Notes: generated by a model not told the origin, from the sequence alone. A stretch of 64,000 bases of DNA from Rhodococcus opacus B4 (GCF_000010805.1 NC_012522.1:1488001-1552000), one strand, 5' to 3'. Positions 26,622-36,254 are shown, numbered from the stretch's first letter. Numbers and translations are program-made.

Positions 26622-27468
26622 CCGAGGTGACCTCCTGTTTCCTGGGGGCGCGTCGTGAGGATCGGCCGGTCGCATCGCGCAGTGCGTCGGCGATGGCATT
26701 GAGCGCCCACACGGTCGCCACGATCAGCAGCGCGGGGACGACGGGACCGAACGGAACCTGGTAGAGGTACTGCAGTCCGCTGGCGAGGAGTCCGCCCCAG
26801 GTCGGGTCCGGCGGGACGACGCCGATCCCGAGGAACGTCAGCGAAGACACGATGACGAGACTGGCACCGGTCATCGCGGCGAACGTCACCCCGACCGCGG
26901 GCAGCACCTTGCGCACCGCGTGACGGCGGATGATCCAGGACGTGTCGGCGCCCATCAGTTCGGCGGCCTCGACGTACTGGGAGTTGGCGACGGTCAGCGC
27001 CGCGGCACGCGTGACCCGGTAGAAGGCGGGTGCGATGAGGATGCCGACGGCGAACATCGCCTGCGCGAGCCCGTTTCCGAGCAGCGCGGTCATCGCGACG
27101 GCGAACACGAGGAACGGCAGCGTGATCAGCGCATCCATCAGGCGGAGCGTGAACCATTCCACGCTGCGCCCGAGATACACCGACAGGAAGCCGGGGATCA
27201 CGCCGAGGAGAAATCCGACGACGACGCACTGCAGCGCCGACAGCACCGACACGGTCGAACCCGCCAGCAGCCGGCTGAACACGTCCCGCCCGACGTTGTC
27301 GGTGCCGAGCCAATGAGTTCCGCTCGGGCCCTGCAGGATTGCCGCCGTGTCCTGCTCGAGCGGGTCGAACGGGGCGAGCGCGGGCCCGAGGACCGCGAGC
27401 ACCACGATCAGCCCGAGGACGATCAGCGCGGCGCGGGCGGAGTGATAGCGCAGAATTGCTGTGAGCAC
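26611..27468 (-). CDS. ABC importer permease, DppC type (285 aa)
   Basis: Integral membrane subunit. Features: an N-terminal helix ALIVLGLIVVLAVLGPALAPFDP, the DppC phrase HWLGTDNVGRDVFSRLL, and the EAA loop YVEAAELMGADTSWIIRRH that contacts the ATPases; five to six hydrophobic segments. Start is GTG 27468, ten bases after GGAGGG and five bases after the stop of the first permease, so the two are coupled. Confidence 0.88.
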   Translation of the reverse strand: MLTAILRYHSARAALIVLGLIVVLAVLGPALAPFDPLEQDTAAILQGPSGTHWLGTDNVGRDVFSRLLAGSTVSVLSALQCVVVGFLLGVIPGFLSVYLGRSVEWFTLRLMDALITLPFLVFAVAMTALLGNGLAQAMFAVGILIAPAFYRVTRAAALTVANSQYVEAAELMGADTSWIIRRHAVRKVLPAVGVTFAAMTGASLVIVSSLTFLGIGVVPPDPTWGGLLASGLQYLYQVPFGPVVPALLIVATVWALNAIADALRDATGRSSRRAPRKQEVTSDVH

Positions 27469-27473
27469 GGGTG

Positions 27474-28499
27474 TCAGTCCCTCCGCTTGGTGGCCGGCTG
27501 CAGAACGCTCTGGGCGATGTTGACGACGATGTTGCAGAACAGCACGAACACGATCGCCACCACGAGCGTTCCCTGGACGATGGGGACGTCCCCGCGCAGC
27601 GCGGAGTCGGCGGCGAGACGACCGAAGCCGGGCATGGAGAACATGGTCTCCATCACGACGGCGCCGCCGATGAGGCTGGGGATCTTCATGCCCAGGATCG
27701 ACAGCGCGGGGCCGCTGCCGTTGCGCAGGGTGTGCACGAACAGGATCCGCGCCGGACCGATGCCCCGCACCACCGCACCGGTGACGTAGTTCTGATCCAG
27801 TTCCGCGACCAGTCCGGTGCGCAGTTGCCGCGCGATGTCGGCGACGACGTCCATGCTCAGCGCGATCGCGGGCATGATGATCAACGACAGCCAGCGGCCG
27901 AAGTTCTCGTCGGGCGGGACGTACCCGGCCGACGGCAGCCAGTGCAGCCCGACGCTGAAGACGAGGATCAGTCCGATCGAGATGACGAACGGCGGTAGCG
28001 TCGAGGCCACCGACGTGTAGGCGGTGATCGCCCGGTCGAGCAGGCTGCCCTTGTAGACGGCGGCGAGCACCCCGAGTCCGACACCGAGGACGAGTCCGAT
28101 CACCAGCGCGACCCCCGCGATGGAGGCGCTGACGGCGAGCCGCTCCCCGATCAGCTCGCTGACCGGGATCTTGCTGAACCACGAGACACCGAGGTCGCCG
28201 CTCAGCATGCTCGACATCCAGTCGACGTACTGCTGCCAGACCGGCTTGTCCAGCCCGAATTCGGCATTGATGCGGGCGATCGTCTCCGGGGTGGCGGCGT
28301 CACCGGCGATGCCGGCGGCCGGATTCAGCCCGCTGGCCGCACCGAGCAGGAACGTGATCAGGGTGGAGAACAGGACGACCGGGACCACGATCAGCACGGT
28401 GCCGAACACGACCCGCGCCGCCGTGCCGAGCGCGCCCGCAGGCACCGGGAGAGCGAAGGTTCTCCCGGTGCCTGCGGCCTCGATGTCTGCGGTGGTCAC
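27474..28499 (-). CDS. ABC importer permease, DppB type (341 aa)
   Basis: First membrane subunit of the importer. The family pattern FGLDKPVWQQYVDWMSSMLSGDLG is followed by helices and the EAA-like loop YVTGAVVRGIGPARILFVHTLRN. Start is GTG 28499, which overlaps the stop of the substrate-binding protein gene (GTGA). The frame is open further upstream, but those codons belong to the end of the previous gene. N-terminal helix VVFGTVLIVVPVVLFSTLIT. Confidence 0.88.
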   Translation of the reverse strand: MTTADIEAAGTGRTFALPVPAGALGTAARVVFGTVLIVVPVVLFSTLITFLLGAASGLNPAAGIAGDAATPETIARINAEFGLDKPVWQQYVDWMSSMLSGDLGVSWFSKIPVSELIGERLAVSASIAGVALVIGLVLGVGLGVLAAVYKGSLLDRAITAYTSVASTLPPFVISIGLILVFSVGLHWLPSAGYVPPDENFGRWLSLIIMPAIALSMDVVADIARQLRTGLVAELDQNYVTGAVVRGIGPARILFVHTLRNGSGPALSILGMKIPSLIGGAVVMETMFSMPGFGRLAADSALRGDVPIVQGTLVVAIVFVLFCNIVVNIAQSVLQPATKRRD

Positions 28500-30019
28500 G
28501 AGACCGTGACGCCTTCCCAGCGAACCTGAGATGGCAGGATGTTCAGATTCTTCAGATCCGGGTTGGACACGATGATCCACGGATTGCTGAAGAGGTAGTT
28601 GGTCGGCGACTGCTCGACACCGACCTTCACGGCCTGCCACAACCGCGGCTTGTACTGCGGGTCCTCGAGCGGGGTGCGGCGCACGGCGTCGAGTGCGGCG
28701 GTGAACTCCGGCGACGCGTGCGGGCCGCTGAGGTTCATGATCCCTTCCGGGCCGTAGACGGCGAGCAGGTTCTGCACCGGGGATTCACGCCCGATGGTGC
28801 CGTCCGTGGCCAGCTGCGGGTTCTTCGCGATGTAGACCTCGCTCTGCCAGGTCGACGAGCCGGGCGGGACCACCTTGATCGTGGACTCCACGCCGACCTT
28901 CTTCAGCTGCGACTGCACGAGTTCCGCGCGGTTGGTGGCCGCCGACTGCGCCGTGATCTCGATCGACAACTGCCCGGGTGCGTAGCCCGCCTCGGTGAGG
29001 AGACGAGATGCCTTGTCGGGGTCGTAGTTCCAGAGCTTCTCGATCTCCGGGTTGAACGCGAGGTACCCGTCGGGGAACGGCTGGCTGGTAGTGCTCCCCA
29101 GACCGTTCGTGATGACGTCGACGAACGCCTGGCGGTCGAATGCGTAGCGGAACGCCTCGACGACCTTCGGGTTGTCGAACGGGGCCTTGTTGAGGTTGAT
29201 GGACACGTCGTTCGCGGCCAGCGACGGCTTCACGGTCACGTCGAGACCGGCGGCCTCCGCTTCCTTGGACTGTAGGGCCGGCAGCGTCGCGAAATCGATG
29301 GAGCCGGACTGGACACCCGCGACGAGGGTGGCCGGGTCCGGGGCGACGCTGAGTTCGAAGTGGTCGATGTGGATGTTCTCGGCGTCCCAGTAGTCCGGGT
29401 TCTTCTCGAAGTACGCGTGATCCTCGGCGACGAAATCGGTGATCCGGAAAGGTCCGGCCCCGACGGGCCACACGCTGAGCTTCTGTGGGTCGGCCGCCGC
29501 GGTCGGGCTGGCGATCGCACCGGTGCGCCCGGCGACCAGATACGGGATCTGGTAGTCGGCGTCGGCCAGGTGCAGCGTGACGTCGGTGGCGCTGTCGGCC
29601 GTGACCTCGGTGACGCCGGCGAGCTGATCGCGCAGGAACGAATCGCCCTGGGTCTTGCCGCGGTCGAAGAATGCCTTCACCGCCTGCGAATCGAGGGTGG
29701 TCCCGTCGGAGAAGGTCAGACCGTCACGCAGGCTGAACGTCACCGCGGTGCCGTCGGCGTTGTACTTCCAGGTCTCGGCGAGCGACGGTTCGACGTTGCC
29801 TTCGGCGTCGAGCCGGGTCAGCGACGCATACGCGAGGCTGATCGTGTTGATGTCGTTTCCGGTCCGGCTCGTCACCGGATCCCAGGACGTGGGGAGGTTG
29901 AACGCCCACTTGACCTCGGCGCCGTCCGAACTGCTGCCAGCGCCGCATGCGGTGGCAACGAGACCGACGATCACTCCGAGGATGACGGCGCCGGCGATCC
30001 GCCGGCTCTTTCTGCTCAC
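28496..30019 (-). CDS. Substrate-binding lipoprotein, SBP family 5 (507 aa)
   Basis: Extracytoplasmic receptor of the Dpp/Opp class. The signal ends in lipobox VATACG, giving a lipid-anchored protein. Family features: WDPVTSRTGNDINTISLAYA, the domain phrase FSLRDGLTFSDGTTLDSQAVK, and VVEAFRYAFDRQAFVDVI. Start is GTG 30019 with AGGAG eight bases upstream. It lies 36 bp after the luciferase-like monooxygenase gene, so the importer is probably transcribed from the promoter at 31.5 kb. The ligand is probably an organosulfur compound, judged from the monooxygenase partners only; typical sulfonate importers use a different binding-protein class. Confidence 0.88.
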   Translation of the reverse strand: MSRKSRRIAGAVILGVIVGLVATACGAGSSSDGAEVKWAFNLPTSWDPVTSRTGNDINTISLAYASLTRLDAEGNVEPSLAETWKYNADGTAVTFSLRDGLTFSDGTTLDSQAVKAFFDRGKTQGDSFLRDQLAGVTEVTADSATDVTLHLADADYQIPYLVAGRTGAIASPTAAADPQKLSVWPVGAGPFRITDFVAEDHAYFEKNPDYWDAENIHIDHFELSVAPDPATLVAGVQSGSIDFATLPALQSKEAEAAGLDVTVKPSLAANDVSINLNKAPFDNPKVVEAFRYAFDRQAFVDVITNGLGSTTSQPFPDGYLAFNPEIEKLWNYDPDKASRLLTEAGYAPGQLSIEITAQSAATNRAELVQSQLKKVGVESTIKVVPPGSSTWQSEVYIAKNPQLATDGTIGRESPVQNLLAVYGPEGIMNLSGPHASPEFTAALDAVRRTPLEDPQYKPRLWQAVKVGVEQSPTNYLFSNPWIIVSNPDLKNLNILPSQVRWEGVTVS

Positions 30020-30055
30020 TGGGTGCTCCTGACCATGCAAAGGGGGGTGGTGATT

Positions 30056-31447
30056 TCAGACGCTCGCGGACAGCGGCGCGGTGGTGCCGGGCAGCGGGGC
30101 CGGGTCGGTACCCTCACGCCGCGCCCGGGTGTAGCGGTTCTCCGCGAACGGCAGGCCGAGGTTGCCGCGCAACGTGTCCTGCTCGTAGTCCTCCCGGACC
30201 ACCCCGCGCTCACGCAGGATCGGCAGCACCTCGTCGACGAAGCGGCGGAACTGGGCCGGGTGACCGATGTGGATGTTGATGCCGTCGAGGGCGCGGCCGT
30301 CCAGCCAGCGCTGCAGTTCGTTCGCGACGGTTTCGGCGCTGCCGGTGAACGGCGACGTCTTCGGCGCGCTGAGCGCCTCGATGGTCTGGCGCAGCGTCAG
30401 CCCGCGGCCGACAGCGAGGTCGGTGATCTTCTTCGCCTGCGTGTAAAAACTCCGCTCGGCGTCCTTCAGTGCCTCCGTGGGGAACGGTGCGTCGAGGTCG
30501 TACTGCCGGAAGTCGTGCCAGCCGAAGGGACGGCCCAGTTCCCGCAGGGACTTGCCGAAGTCGTTGTCCGCCAGCTGGGTTGCGCGTTCGATCTCGCGGG
30601 CGTCGGCGTCGGTGTCGCCCACGGTGACGGTGACGCCGGGCAGGACCACGATGTCTTCGGGGGCGCGCCCGTACGCCGCGGCGCGGGTCTTGATGTCGGC
30701 GTAGAACGCAGCTCCCGCCTCGAAACTGGGTGCGTGCGTGAAGATCCCGTCGGCGATGCGCGCCCCGAGGTCGCGGCCCTGGTCGGAGTCGCCGGCCTGG
30801 AAGATCACCGGCTGCCCCTGCCGTGAGCGTTCGATATTGAGCGGGCCCACCACCGAGAAGTGCTCGCCCCGGTGGCCCAGGGTGTGCAGCTTGTCCGCGT
30901 CGAGGAAGCGGCGGGCCTCGCGGTCGCGCGGAAACGCGTCGTCCTCGTAGGAGTCCCACAGCGCCTTGACGACCTCGACGTGTTCGAGGGCCCGGCCGTA
31001 GCGGGTGGCGTAGTCGTAATGCTCCTCGAGGCCGTAGTTTCCGGCGGTGCCCGAGTCGCCACTGGTGACCACGTTCCAGCCGGCGCGGCCGCGGCTGATC
31101 AGGTCGAGGGACGCGAACCGTCGCGCGAGGTTGAACGGCTGGTTGAACGACGTGGTCAGGGTGCCGACGAGCCCGATGTGCTTCGTGGCCACGGCGAGCG
31201 CCGACAGCAGCGTCAGCGGCTCGAGCCGGTTCAGGTAGTGCGGCGGCGAGTCGGGCGTGATGAACTGGCTGTCGACGATGAACACGAGGTCGAACCGTGC
31301 CTGCTCGGCCAGACGTGCGTATTCGATGTACCAGTCGATGTCGACGCTGGCGTCGCCGGGGATCTCCGGATCCAGCCAGGTGTACGGGTGCCCGGGTCCA
31401 CCCGTGGGGGTGAGGACAGCTCCCAGTTTCAGTTGCCGTCTCGTCAT
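30056..31447 (-). CDS. FMN-dependent monooxygenase, NtaA/SnaA/DszA family (463 aa)
   Basis: Bacterial luciferase-like enzyme using externally reduced FMN. The N-terminus TRRQLKLGAVLTPTGGPGHPY and the core RGRAGWNVVTSGDSGTAGNYG, plus GQPVIFQAGDSDQGRDLGAR, are signatures of the nitrilotriacetate/dibenzothiophene-sulfone branch. Such enzymes cleave C-N or C-S bonds. ATG 31447 has AAGGAG. It leads the importer operon, and two FMN reductases lie downstream past E3. Together with MetY this suggests sulfur scavenging. The exact substrate is unknown. Confidence 0.85.
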   Translation of the reverse strand: MTRRQLKLGAVLTPTGGPGHPYTWLDPEIPGDASVDIDWYIEYARLAEQARFDLVFIVDSQFITPDSPPHYLNRLEPLTLLSALAVATKHIGLVGTLTTSFNQPFNLARRFASLDLISRGRAGWNVVTSGDSGTAGNYGLEEHYDYATRYGRALEHVEVVKALWDSYEDDAFPRDREARRFLDADKLHTLGHRGEHFSVVGPLNIERSRQGQPVIFQAGDSDQGRDLGARIADGIFTHAPSFEAGAAFYADIKTRAAAYGRAPEDIVVLPGVTVTVGDTDADAREIERATQLADNDFGKSLRELGRPFGWHDFRQYDLDAPFPTEALKDAERSFYTQAKKITDLAVGRGLTLRQTIEALSAPKTSPFTGSAETVANELQRWLDGRALDGINIHIGHPAQFRRFVDEVLPILRERGVVREDYEQDTLRGNLGLPFAENRYTRARREGTDPAPLPGTTAPLSASV

Positions 31448-31510
31448 GTTCTCGCTCCTTCGTCGTTCGCCGTCAGGCACCTGCCTCGGCACGCCGCGTT
31501 GAAGTGTATG

Positions 31511-31566
31511 GAGCAAACAAACGCGTGCAGAGTATTAAATTCTCGATGTTTCAAAACATATTTCGT
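31511..31566. promoter_or_regulatory. Shared MocR-island motif, copy 1
   Basis: GAGCAAACAAACGCGTG (31511-31527) and TGTTTCAAAACATATTTCGT (31547-31566), AT-rich against the background, lie 64 bp or more upstream of the minus-strand monooxygenase start. A matching pair is at 33780-33839. They are candidate binding sites for the MocR-type regulator in between. Confidence 0.6.
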
Positions 31567-31597
31567 ATGTCCCGCAGGGCTGCCGAACAAAGTCCGA

Positions 31598-32962
31598 TCA
31601 GTCGAAGAACTCGCGGGACGACTCCGCGACAGCCGTCGCGACGACGTCGGCGAGCTGCCCGATCAGCTCGGTGTCGTCGGGCAACTGGGTGGCCGACAGG
31701 CGCAGGAGTTGGCGGGCGGGTGACCGCACGAACGAGCGCGATCCCGCGCCCACGGAGATGCCCTGCCTCGCCAGCGCGACCAGTGCCGCGGTCTCGTCCG
31801 ACACCGTCACCCACACGACCAGACTGTGCGGGCCCGCGAAAGCCTCGATGCCCCGGTCGATCAGGGCCTCGAGCAGCGTCGTGCGCCTGCTTGCGTAGCG
31901 TTCGTGCGCCGCCGTGACCGCGTGTTCGGCGTCCGCGCTGCCGATGAGATGCGCGAGGGTGTTCTGCAGGATCCGGCTGTTCGAGCCGACGCCGTGGCTG
32001 CGCACCTTCATGGCCTTCTCGATCAATTCGCGGGAGCCGCCGAGGACGGACGTCCGCACGTCGATTCCGTACGCCTTGCAGTAGCTGCGGATCCGGACGA
32101 CACGCTGCGGCAGTTCACATCCGAGAGAAGGTGGTTGTTCCGGTTCGAGCGGCCCGATCGAGTCGTCCTCGACCACCCACACCGCCGGATGCCGTCGCAG
32201 CACGTCGGCGAGTTCGCGGGTGCGCCGCGCGCTGACCGCGTGGTCGACGGCGAACGGGGCACCGGGCTGGAACACGAACGCGACCGCACCGGCGGTCAGG
32301 GCCTCGTCGAGCACGTCCGGCCGGGGACCGTCGCAGTCGGCTCCGACGCCGACCGCGTCCAGACCCAGATCGCGGAGGGTGTCGAGCACCCCCGGGCCGA
32401 GGGGTTCGTCGACCGCCACCCTGGACCCGGGCGGCGCCGCCGCCTCCACCGCGAGCAGCAGCGCCTCGGTGCCACCGCCCGCCGTCGCCCACGCCTCCGG
32501 TTCGAACGGCCACCCCGGAGCGACGGCATCGCGCAGCCGCTCGGTCATCAGTTCCCGTCCGAATACATTCAACGTCTCGGCGTCCAGGCTGGACAGCAGC
32601 GCGTCGGACAGCGACGGCTGCAGCGCCAGGTCGGGCGCATTCTGTGCCAGGTCGACGCCGCGCCAGTCGGGGATGCCCCGTTCGGGCACACTGTCGAGCG
32701 GCGGCAGCACGACGGTGCCGCCGCGCCGACGAGTCTGTACGAATCCCCGTTCCTGCAACCGGCCCCACGCGCTGACGATCGCACCGACACTGAGATCGGT
32801 CGCTTTCGCGAGTGCGCGGACGGTCGGCAGCCGGTCGCCGGGACTCAGCTCACCCGACCTGATGAGGTCGGCGACGGCGTCCGCCAGTTCCGCGGTGCGG
32901 CCGTCGATCCGTTCGAGCAACCACTCCGGAGCAATCGTCTCCGACTCCAGCACCGCCGACAT
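31598..32962 (-). CDS. MocR-type regulator: GntR helix-turn-helix fused to aminotransferase domain (454 aa)
   Basis: The N-terminal winged helix (15-85: GELSPGDRLPTVRALAKATD, then GAIVSAWGRLQERGFV) is joined to a type-I PLP aminotransferase fold (100-454). The PLP lysine is probably the Lys in RSYCKAYGIDVRTSVLGG, and AWATAGGGTEALLLAVE is the cofactor phosphate loop. Such proteins sense PLP adducts or amino acids and act on neighbouring promoters. ATG 32962 has a GGTGGAG site. It lies 33 bp after an alpha/beta hydrolase gene in the same direction. The two flanking intergenic regions share a motif it may bind. Confidence 0.85.
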   Translation of the reverse strand: MSAVLESETIAPEWLLERIDGRTAELADAVADLIRSGELSPGDRLPTVRALAKATDLSVGAIVSAWGRLQERGFVQTRRRGGTVVLPPLDSVPERGIPDWRGVDLAQNAPDLALQPSLSDALLSSLDAETLNVFGRELMTERLRDAVAPGWPFEPEAWATAGGGTEALLLAVEAAAPPGSRVAVDEPLGPGVLDTLRDLGLDAVGVGADCDGPRPDVLDEALTAGAVAFVFQPGAPFAVDHAVSARRTRELADVLRRHPAVWVVEDDSIGPLEPEQPPSLGCELPQRVVRIRSYCKAYGIDVRTSVLGGSRELIEKAMKVRSHGVGSNSRILQNTLAHLIGSADAEHAVTAAHERYASRRTTLLEALIDRGIEAFAGPHSLVVWVTVSDETAALVALARQGISVGAGSRSFVRSPARQLLRLSATQLPDDTELIGQLADVVATAVAESSREFFD

Positions 32963-32995
32963 CTCCACCCCTTCGATCGACAACCACTACCCGGG

Positions 32996-33694
32996 TCACG
33001 GCGCGAGTGCGCCCGCCCGTTCGCGGAGGAGGATGTCGGGCGTACCGGGCAGTCGCAGACGCTCGAGGAACTGCACGATCTCGGCGGCGACGGACCGGTG
33101 GGACACGTCGTTGAGAATGTCGTGCCGCCCGTCGTCGACGAGGACCACCCGCGCGCCCGGCAACGCGGACGTGACGGCCAGGACGTCCGCCACCGGGCTC
33201 AGGGCGTCGGCGCCGCCGTGGACGACGAGGACGGGAACCTGCACGTGGGTCAGCGAATCCGCCGTGGCGACCGGCGCCTCCGCGCCGAGCGTCCCGCGGT
33301 CGAGGGCGCCGTCCGCGGACAGGACACCCCGATGCACCGGACATGCGGAGCGGATCTCGAGTTCGCCGTCCCACGCTCCGGTGAAGGCGTCGGTGCCCGC
33401 GACGAGAAGACCGGCGGCCACGACCCCGGACACCGCCGGGTGGGTGGCGGCGAGGTCGAGCGCGGTGAGGGCGCCACTGTCCGACCCGACGACGGTGAGC
33501 GGGAGACCGGGCTCCGCGCCGGCGATCACCCGGGCGGCCGCGGCGGGGTCGTTCTCCACCACCGCGACACGGTAGCCGTCGAAGGCGATCCGCCGGGCGA
33601 ACCTGCGGTACACGTGAGCATGCTCACCTCGGCCGGCGACGACGATCACCGAGCCACGCGCGGTCGCTTCGGGTTCCAGCCAGTCGATGTCCAC
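32996..33694 (-). CDS. Alpha/beta hydrolase / serine aminopeptidase-like (232 aa)
   Basis: Small hydrolase with oxyanion loop VIVVAGRGEHAHVYRRFARR, nucleophile Ser73 in VGSDSGALTALD, acid region VVHGGADALSP and His in DDGRHDILND, a full triad of the lysophospholipase-like S33 type. It is first gene of the pair with the MocR regulator and divergent from metY, with the shared motif between. In an organosulfur island it may hydrolyse an ester or thioester of the substrate; that is inference. Confidence 0.75.
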   Translation of the reverse strand: MDIDWLEPEATARGSVIVVAGRGEHAHVYRRFARRIAFDGYRVAVVENDPAAAARVIAGAEPGLPLTVVGSDSGALTALDLAATHPAVSGVVAAGLLVAGTDAFTGAWDGELEIRSACPVHRGVLSADGALDRGTLGAEAPVATADSLTHVQVPVLVVHGGADALSPVADVLAVTSALPGARVVLVDDGRHDILNDVSHRSVAAEIVQFLERLRLPGTPDILLRERAGALAP

Positions 33695-33779
33695 TGATTA
33701 CCTCACTCGGGGTGGTTGTTCGCAGGATTGACTGCGTCACCCTGACTCACCCGCGCGCGGTGAAACAAGAGTAATGCTC

Positions 33780-33839
33780 GAGCAGAACAAAACGCGTGTC
33801 TTCTCGTCGCGCTTCGTGTTTTGTTCCGAACATATTCGT
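33780..33839. promoter_or_regulatory. Shared MocR-island motif, copy 2
   Basis: GAGCAGAACAAAACGCGTG (33780-33798) and TGTTCCGAACATATTCGT (33822-33839) match copy 1 at 31511 closely, in the same order and orientation, in the divergent promoter of the hydrolase-mocR pair and metY. Confidence 0.6.
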
Positions 33840-33883
33840 TTTGTGATTCACACAAGCGCATCGACGAAGGGACAGGCACACCG

Positions 33884-35182
33884 ATGCCCGAGACCACAGG
33901 GTTCGCGACCCGGCAGGTCCGCACCGGCTATCAACCCGGCACGCCGCAGAACACCGCGATCCCCCCGATCTACCAATCGGTTGCCTACGACTTCGGCAGC
34001 TTCGACCAGGCGCGGGACATCTTTTCCCTGCGCCGGAAGGGAAACCTGTACAGCCGCACCGGGAACCCCACCCAGGCCGTGCTCGAGCAGCGTCTCGCCG
34101 ACCTCGACGGCGGTGTCGCCGCACTGGCCACGGGTTCCGGGCAGTCCGCCGTCGCGGTCGCACTCCTCACCCTCGCCAGGTCGGGGCAGCACATCGTCGC
34201 GGCGCGGCAGCTGTACGGCGGAACCGTCGACCTCCTGACCGATACATTTGCGGACTTCGGAATCGACGTCACCCTCGTCGACCAGGACGACCTCGACGCC
34301 TGGCGTGCGGCCGCCCGCCCCGAGACCCGGGCCTTCTTCGCCGAGACGATCGGCAACCCCGTCGCCTCCGTCCTCGACGTTCGGGCCGTCGCCGACATCG
34401 CGCATCAGGCCGGGGTTCCGCTGATCGTCGACAACACGGTCGCCACCCCGTATCTGCTCCGCCCCAAGGACTTCGGCGCCGACATCGCCGTGTACTCGGC
34501 TACCAAGTTCATCGGCGGGCACGGAACGTCGCTGGGCGGTGTGATCGTGGACCTCGGCACGTTCGACTTCGGCGCGGAGCCGCGGCGGTGGACCCAGTTC
34601 ACCGAGCCGTACCCGCGGATCGGCGACCTCGTGCTGTGGGACGAGTTCGGTCGCGACCGGAGCGCCTATCTGGTGTACGCGAAGACGAAGGTCGTCCACG
34701 ACCTCGGACCCGCACTGTCCCCGTTCAATTCGTTCCAGCTGCTGCAGGGGCTGGAGACGCTGGACCTGAGGCTGGAGCGGCAGGTCGGTTCGGCGCTGGC
34801 CATCGCCCGGTTCCTGGACGGTCATCCCGCGGTCGCGAAGGTCAACTACCCCGGCCTGCCGCACAACCGGTGGCACGACGCCGCCCGCCGGTACCTGCCG
34901 CGGGGCGCCGGCTCGGTGTTCTCCTTCGATCTCGCCGTCGACGACGCGAAGGTCGCGAAGTTCGTCGACTCGCTGCAACTGTTCGCCATCGTCGCCAACA
35001 TCGGCGACGCCCGTTCCCTGGTGGTGCATCCCGCGACCACCACGCACAGCCACCTCGACGAGACGCAACTCCGCGACGCCGGATTCGGCTACCGCACCGT
35101 CCGATTGTCCATCGGACTGGAGAACCTGGAAGACCTCGTCGACGATCTGCGCACGTCGCTCGACGCCATCACGGAGGAATGA
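33884..35182 (+). CDS. metY: O-acetylhomoserine sulfhydrylase, Cys/Met metabolism PLP enzyme (432 aa)
   Basis: Predicted to join sulfide or methanethiol to O-acetylhomoserine, giving homocysteine or methionine. Signatures: GFATRQVRTGYQ, NLYSRTGNPTQAVLEQRLADLDGG, VDNTVATPYLLRPKDFGAD and the PLP lysine Lys208 in YSATKFIGGHGTSLGG. Length fits MetY. ATG 33884 follows GAAGGGA. It is separated by one base from the downstream luciferase-like monooxygenase (GGAGGA within its 3' end), so they are coupled. This argues that the monooxygenase releases an inorganic or methyl sulfur species that MetY captures. Confidence 0.88.
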   Translation: MPETTGFATRQVRTGYQPGTPQNTAIPPIYQSVAYDFGSFDQARDIFSLRRKGNLYSRTGNPTQAVLEQRLADLDGGVAALATGSGQSAVAVALLTLARSGQHIVAARQLYGGTVDLLTDTFADFGIDVTLVDQDDLDAWRAAARPETRAFFAETIGNPVASVLDVRAVADIAHQAGVPLIVDNTVATPYLLRPKDFGADIAVYSATKFIGGHGTSLGGVIVDLGTFDFGAEPRRWTQFTEPYPRIGDLVLWDEFGRDRSAYLVYAKTKVVHDLGPALSPFNSFQLLQGLETLDLRLERQVGSALAIARFLDGHPAVAKVNYPGLPHNRWHDAARRYLPRGAGSVFSFDLAVDDAKVAKFVDSLQLFAIVANIGDARSLVVHPATTTHSHLDETQLRDAGFGYRTVRLSIGLENLEDLVDDLRTSLDAITEE

Positions 35183-35183
35183 C

Positions 35184-36254
35184 ATGCATTTCGGTTACTG
35201 GACGCCCATCTACGGCGGCTTCCTGCGCAACCTCGGCGACGAAGGGATGCCCGCCACCTGGGACTACGTCAAACAGCTCTCGCAGCTGGCCGACCGGCTC
35301 GGCTACCACACCACCCTCGTGCCCGAGCTCTACCTCAACGACCGCAAGGGCGTCGACGCGCCCAGCCTCGAGGCGTGGTCGCTGTCGTCGGCGATCCTCG
35401 CGGTCACCCAACAGCTGCGGGTGATGACGGCGGTGCGCCCCGGATTCCACCTGCCCGCGGTCACCGCGAAGGAATCGGCGACGATCACCGACATCGCCGG
35501 CACCACCGACGCCGGGGCGGCGCGGTTCGCGCTCAACGTCGTCGCCGCGTGGTGGGAGGAAGAAGCCCGCCAGTACGGCGGCGCGTTCACCCGGCACGAC
35601 GAGCGGTACCGGCAGGCCACCGAATTCGTCGACGTACTCCGCGGACTCTGGGAGCACACCCCGTTCACCTACCAGGGCGAGCACTTCAGCGTGCGCGACT
35701 CGGTCCTGTCGCCGAAACCCGGAATCCACCCCCCGGTCTTCGCGGGCGGCGAGAGCGAGAGCGGCCGCGAATCCATCGCGACGTTCGCCGACTCGTACGT
35801 GCTGCACGGCGGCACCGTCGACGAGGTGCGCGCGAAGATCGCCGACATGAACGCACGGTCGCAGCGAATCCACCAGCGGGACATGGCCGAATTCGGCATG
35901 TCCACGTACATCATCGTGCGCGACACCGAAGCCGAGGCCCGCGCCGAACTCGAACGCATCACCACCGTCGACCCCCACTCGCCCGGATACGCGTCGTTCG
36001 AGGAGTTCGTGAAGAACTCCGAACTCGACGTCGAACTGTCCAGGCGCGAATACTCCGTCGGCACCCGCGGACTGCGCCCCGATCTCGTCGGCACACCCGA
36101 ACAGGTCGCGGAGAAGATCCGCGCCTACCAGGACGCCGGCCTCACCCTCCTGCTCATCCAGTGCTCCCCCGCGCACGAGGAACTCGAACGCATCGCCGAG
36201 CAGGTGTTCCCGCTCGTCCCCACCCGTGAGTACTTGTTAACCGCCGGCGGTTAA
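35184..36254 (+). CDS. FMN-dependent monooxygenase, SsuD/alkanesulfonate type (356 aa)
   Basis: Luciferase-like oxygenase of the sulfonate class: HFGYWTPIYGGFLRN, LRVMTAVRPGFHLPAVTAKESATI, GRFALNVV-like AARFALNVVAAWWEEEARQYG and FHLP are hallmarks of SsuD/SfnG/MsuD-type proteins. It uses FMNH2 and oxygen to cleave a C-S bond. Coupled to metY. The C-terminus runs into palindrome E4, so the last residues (REYLLTAGG) and the stop codon are encoded by the repeat and not by ancestral gene sequence. The true substrate (sulfonate, sulfone or sulfinate) is unknown. Confidence 0.85.
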   Translation: MHFGYWTPIYGGFLRNLGDEGMPATWDYVKQLSQLADRLGYHTTLVPELYLNDRKGVDAPSLEAWSLSSAILAVTQQLRVMTAVRPGFHLPAVTAKESATITDIAGTTDAGAARFALNVVAAWWEEEARQYGGAFTRHDERYRQATEFVDVLRGLWEHTPFTYQGEHFSVRDSVLSPKPGIHPPVFAGGESESGRESIATFADSYVLHGGTVDEVRAKIADMNARSQRIHQRDMAEFGMSTYIIVRDTEAEARAELERITTVDPHSPGYASFEEFVKNSELDVELSRREYSVGTRGLRPDLVGTPEQVAEKIRAYQDAGLTLLLIQCSPAHEELERIAEQVFPLVPTREYLLTAGG

